The notes under the pieces are model-generated. The model was not told where the DNA came from, made no database searches, and saw nothing but the letters and a program-made list of their open reading frames with translations. The position numbers and the translations under genes are program-made. Below are positions 5,446-7,623 of a stretch of 7,623 bases of DNA, one piece after another (positions within the stretch are counted from its first letter, which is position 1; the number at the start of each line of letters is the position of its first letter). The DNA comes from [Eubacterium] saphenum (GTDB lineage: Bacteria > Bacillota > Clostridia > Oscillospirales > Ruminococcaceae). Location: positions 1 to 7,623 of the forward strand of contig SFJQ01000073.1 in assembly GCA_004555855.1 (NCBI GenBank), read 5' to 3'.

Positions 5446-7410
5446 TTACTTGAATTTTTCGAGCAGTTCGCCGAGAATTTTCGCTTGGCAGTTCAGCTCG
5501 TCGCTTGAGGAAGCGCTTTCCTGAGCCGTTTCGGAGTTCCTTTGAGCAACGGACGAAATAACCCCGATTTTATCGTTAATCGCGGCGACATCGCGCGTCT
5601 GTTCGCCGCAGGCCTCGGAAATTCTCGCAACAAGCAAATCCACTTCCTTGGATTTCTCGGTAACCGCCGCAAGCGAAGCCGCAGTTTCGTTTGCGATAGT
5701 CGAGCCTTTTTCGATAGCCTCGGCAGTGCTTGTGATAAGCTCTGTCGTTCCCTGAACCGCCTCGGCGGACTTGGACGCGAGATTTCTCACCTCGTCCGCG
5801 ACAACCGCAAATCCCTTGCCTGCCGCACCCGCTCTCGCCGCCTCGATTGACGCGTTAAGCGCGAGAATGTTCGTCTGGAACGCGATGTCGTCGATGGTCT
5901 TGATAATCTTCTCAATCTGCACGGACATCTCGGTAATCTGCTCCATTGAAGCGAGCAGCTCTTTCATACTCTCGTTGCTCGCGGCAACCGCTTCTCCCGT
6001 CTGATTTGAGAAGAAAAGCGCTTTCTCGGCGCTGTCGCCGTTCTCCTTTGTGAGCGCCATAAATTTATCGGCAATTCCGCTCATCTCGGCAACGGTTTCG
6101 GTCTGCTCCCTTGCACCCGAAGCAAGATTTGCCGCGGACGCAGAAACATTTGCCGCGCTTTCGTTAACCCTCTCGGAAGCCGAGCTTATTCCATCGATAA
6201 CCGAGCCGATTGACTTGGAAATCTGGTCGATGGAGTCCTTGATGGGCGCGAAATCTCCGACATAATCCGCGCCGAAGTTGACGTTAAAATCGCCGTCCTT
6301 CATTCTGGAAAGGTTGGCGGAAATATCACCGACATAGCTCTTGAGCGCCTTGTTGGTATCGGCAAGATTTTCGCTGAGCTTGCCCAGACTGTCGTTTCCG
6401 TGGTAAGAAAGCTCATAGCTGAGGTTGCCCCTGCCCATATTCTCTGCGGCGGCGTTCAGGCTGTCGATTGGCTTCATACAGCGCTTTACAACAATCGCGC
6501 AAAGTACCACAACCAGCAAAACCGCCACAACCATTACCACAAGCTGAAGAACCATAAGCGTGGTTATGCCGCCGGTGTAGGTGCCGTAGTCGATTGCGTA
6601 GCCGAGCGTCCAGCCGTTTTCAAGCTCTACCGTTGCGATTGCACGATAAACGCCGTCAAAATCGTTCTTGAAGGAAATCGTCCCCGGCTCGCCCTTTTCC
6701 TTGTACGCGGGGATATCCGAAACGTTTGTGAAAACCGACTCGTTGTTTACGATTTTCGGGAGAAACTCCTCGTTTTTGTGAACGAGAACGTTTCCGTCCG
6801 CGTCAATCAGGAACGGATAAGCGTTTTCTGAGATTTTTATTTCGCTGACGGTATTGACAAGCTGGTCGATATAAACATCGCCGCCTGCGATTGCAAAGAG
6901 CTTTCCGTCATCGGAGTAACCCGCCGTAGCAACGGTGATAATCAGGCTTCCCGTGTTGAAATCTATGTACGGAGAGGTGCAAATCGACTTTCCGTGAGCA
7001 ACCTCAGCGTCCTTGTACCAGCCGCGCTCCATAACGATAAACTCGGGCGGCAGCTCGATATCGGTATTGAAAACCGTGATGTTAGTGGGATAGGCAAGAT
7101 ACGCGCTGTAAACCGTGCCGCCGGAGCTTTCGCAGGCTGCGGCAAGCATTTTCTGAAGCTGTTCGGGAGCGGGTGCAAACGACGCAGAAAAAGTCGCGAT
7201 ATCCGAAACAATCGCTTCCTGCTTGTCCAGCCAGCCGTCAAGCACCGATGATTGATGCTTCAGCTCGTTTACAACCTTGGATTGGCTTTCCGATGAAACC
7301 ATATTGTTGGCGATAACATAACTTACAATTGACGAAATCATCAGCATAACTGCCGTGAGGACACTTACACAGATTATTATTTTCTTGTCAAGTCCAAGCG
7401 ATTTTTTCAT
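5446..7410 (-). CDS. Methyl-accepting chemotaxis protein with dCache sensor domain
   Basis: This is a 654-residue transmembrane chemoreceptor that would signal to CheA/CheW. In order: transmembrane helix 1 (about 11-35), an extracytoplasmic double-Cache domain (about 37-278), helix 2 (281-308), HAMP (about 309-362), a second HAMP-like segment around MKDGDFNV (370-377), then the coiled-coil signalling domain. The signalling tip is intact around IDDIAFQTNILALNASIEAA (506-525), followed by GFAVVADEVRNLA (533-545). The sensor has R129-x-W131-Y132, Y148-x-D150 and D178, matching most positions of the amino-acid-binding dCache motif as I recall it, with F124 where tyrosine is usual. The C-terminus ends EKFK and has no CheR-tethering pentapeptide. 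The start is the ATG at 7410, six bases after AAGGAG; an ATG at 7443 lacks such a site. It has its own promoter and terminator, so it is monocistronic. Confidence 0.96.
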   Translation of the reverse strand: MKKSLGLDKKIIICVSVLTAVMLMISSIVSYVIANNMVSSESQSKVVNELKHQSSVLDGWLDKQEAIVSDIATFSASFAPAPEQLQKMLAAACESSGGTVYSAYLAYPTNITVFNTDIELPPEFIVMERGWYKDAEVAHGKSICTSPYIDFNTGSLIITVATAGYSDDGKLFAIAGGDVYIDQLVNTVSEIKISENAYPFLIDADGNVLVHKNEEFLPKIVNNESVFTNVSDIPAYKEKGEPGTISFKNDFDGVYRAIATVELENGWTLGYAIDYGTYTGGITTLMVLQLVVMVVAVLLVVVLCAIVVKRCMKPIDSLNAAAENMGRGNLSYELSYHGNDSLGKLSENLADTNKALKSYVGDISANLSRMKDGDFNVNFGADYVGDFAPIKDSIDQISKSIGSVIDGISSASERVNESAANVSASAANLASGAREQTETVAEMSGIADKFMALTKENGDSAEKALFFSNQTGEAVAASNESMKELLASMEQITEMSVQIEKIIKTIDDIAFQTNILALNASIEAARAGAAGKGFAVVADEVRNLASKSAEAVQGTTELITSTAEAIEKGSTIANETAASLAAVTEKSKEVDLLVARISEACGEQTRDVAAINDKIGVISSVAQRNSETAQESASSSDELNCQAKILGELLEKFK

Positions 7411-7416
7411 AAAATT

Positions 7417-7422
7417 CTCCTT
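7417..7422 (-). promoter_or_regulatory. Ribosome binding site of the chemoreceptor gene
   Basis: AAGGAG six bases before the ATG at 7410. It favours the start that puts a short basic leader directly before transmembrane helix 1, rather than the ATG at 7443. Confidence 0.85.
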
Positions 7423-7453
7423 ATTAAACATCTGCTGATGCAATTACCTTCCT

Positions 7454-7482
7454 ATTATATCAGTTTTTTCGACAATTGTCAA
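7454..7482 (-). promoter_or_regulatory. Near-perfect sigma-A-type promoter of the chemoreceptor gene
   Basis: TTGACA (7477-7482), exactly 17 bases, then TATAAT (7454-7459) preceded by TGA, an extended -10. The leader would be about 37 bases. A perfect palindrome GACAATTGTC (7471-7480) overlaps the -35 box and could serve as an operator. The site does not resemble the flagellar sigma-D type promoter often used for chemotaxis genes. Confidence 0.9.
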
Positions 7483-7489
7483 CAAATTA

Positions 7490-7521
7490 TTTCCCAAAAA
7501 TTCATAAAGCCAATTGGGAAA
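7490..7521. repeat. Inverted repeat between def and the chemoreceptor promoter
   Basis: TTTCCCAA (7490-7497) and TTGGGAAA (7514-7521) are perfect 8-base complements with a 16-base loop. A third element, TTCCC at 7538-7542, could pair with the same GGGAA arm. On the minus strand a run of eight T lies just before the repeat rather than after it, so it does not form a standard def terminator. The 81-base stretch from 7483 to 7563 holds no gene. Confidence 0.45.
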
Positions 7522-7563
7522 AAAAACGAAAACATAATTCCCGATTTACATATTTTTTCAAAG

Positions 7564-7623
7564 TCAGATGAGAATACCGCAGCAATGGTCGATTTCGTGC
7601 TGGATAATCTGCGCGGTAAAGCC
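7564..7623 (-). CDS. def: Peptide deformylase, C-terminal end only
   Basis: Only the last 19 codons and a TGA stop are inside the window; the 5' part lies beyond the right edge. The peptide GFTAQIIQHEIDHCCGILI contains HEIDH, the HExxH metal-binding motif that closes the active site of peptide deformylase, which removes the formyl group from new proteins in the cytoplasm. The preceding QIIQ and following GILI fit the family helix. The chain ends soon after the motif, as in the short deformylases of Clostridia. The pair of cysteines after HEIDH is a small variation. The identification rests on a short piece, but this combination is quite specific. Confidence 0.88.
   Translation of the reverse strand, partial: GFTAQIIQHEIDHCCGILI

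Noticed and set aside
4897..5508. A 203-codon plus-strand open frame across the Nudix gene
   Set aside because: It is antisense to the Nudix gene and runs through the chemoreceptor terminator. No domain is seen.
7411..7443. Chemoreceptor start at the ATG at 7443
   Set aside because: It lies only a few bases from the expected transcription start with no good ribosome binding site, whereas AAGGAG precedes the ATG at 7410.

Overview
The window looks like a chromosomal segment of a Gram-positive Clostridia-type bacterium, possibly Ruminococcaceae/Oscillospiraceae-like. The basis is strong AGGAG-type ribosome binding sites, sigma-A-like promoters with TATAAT boxes, rho-independent terminators, a lipobox lipoprotein, and moderate GC with protein styles typical of that class. 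The lineage is an inference from style, not a database match. Every convincing gene is on the minus strand, so transcription runs from high to low coordinates. No RNA gene, insertion sequence, CRISPR array or phage gene was seen.

In transcription order, the window opens with the last 19 codons of a peptide deformylase (def, 7564-7623). A non-coding stretch with an inverted repeat follows. Then comes a monocistronic unit with a near-perfect promoter, a 654-residue methyl-accepting chemotaxis protein with a periplasm-type dCache sensor (5446-7410), and a strong terminator (5408-5439). The sensor carries most of the residues of the amino-acid-binding dCache motif, so an amino acid ligand is a reasonable prediction. 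Next is a zinc-ribbon plus Nudix hydrolase (4855-5349) with its own terminator (4779-4811).

The third unit is a compact ABC importer of the siderophore/heme/cobalamin type: lipoprotein binding protein, FecCD permease and FecE-type ATPase (1980-4669). The genes overlap and are driven by a consensus promoter with a leader of only about 30 bases. The short leader rules out a cobalamin riboswitch at this position, and the substrate stays open.

The last unit starts at a separate promoter (1918-1946). It encodes a DUF998 membrane protein and two consecutive membrane proteins that both begin with the same type of four-cysteine zinc ribbon; the second runs off the left edge. Their functions are unknown, and this trio is the least explained part of the window.

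Several long reading frames extend upstream past the real starts. For the DUF998, ATPase, Nudix and chemoreceptor genes, an internal start with a proper ribosome binding site is preferred. In the DUF998 case the longer frame would run through the promoter -10 box. I found no convincing novel multi-gene system; the findings below are modest leads.
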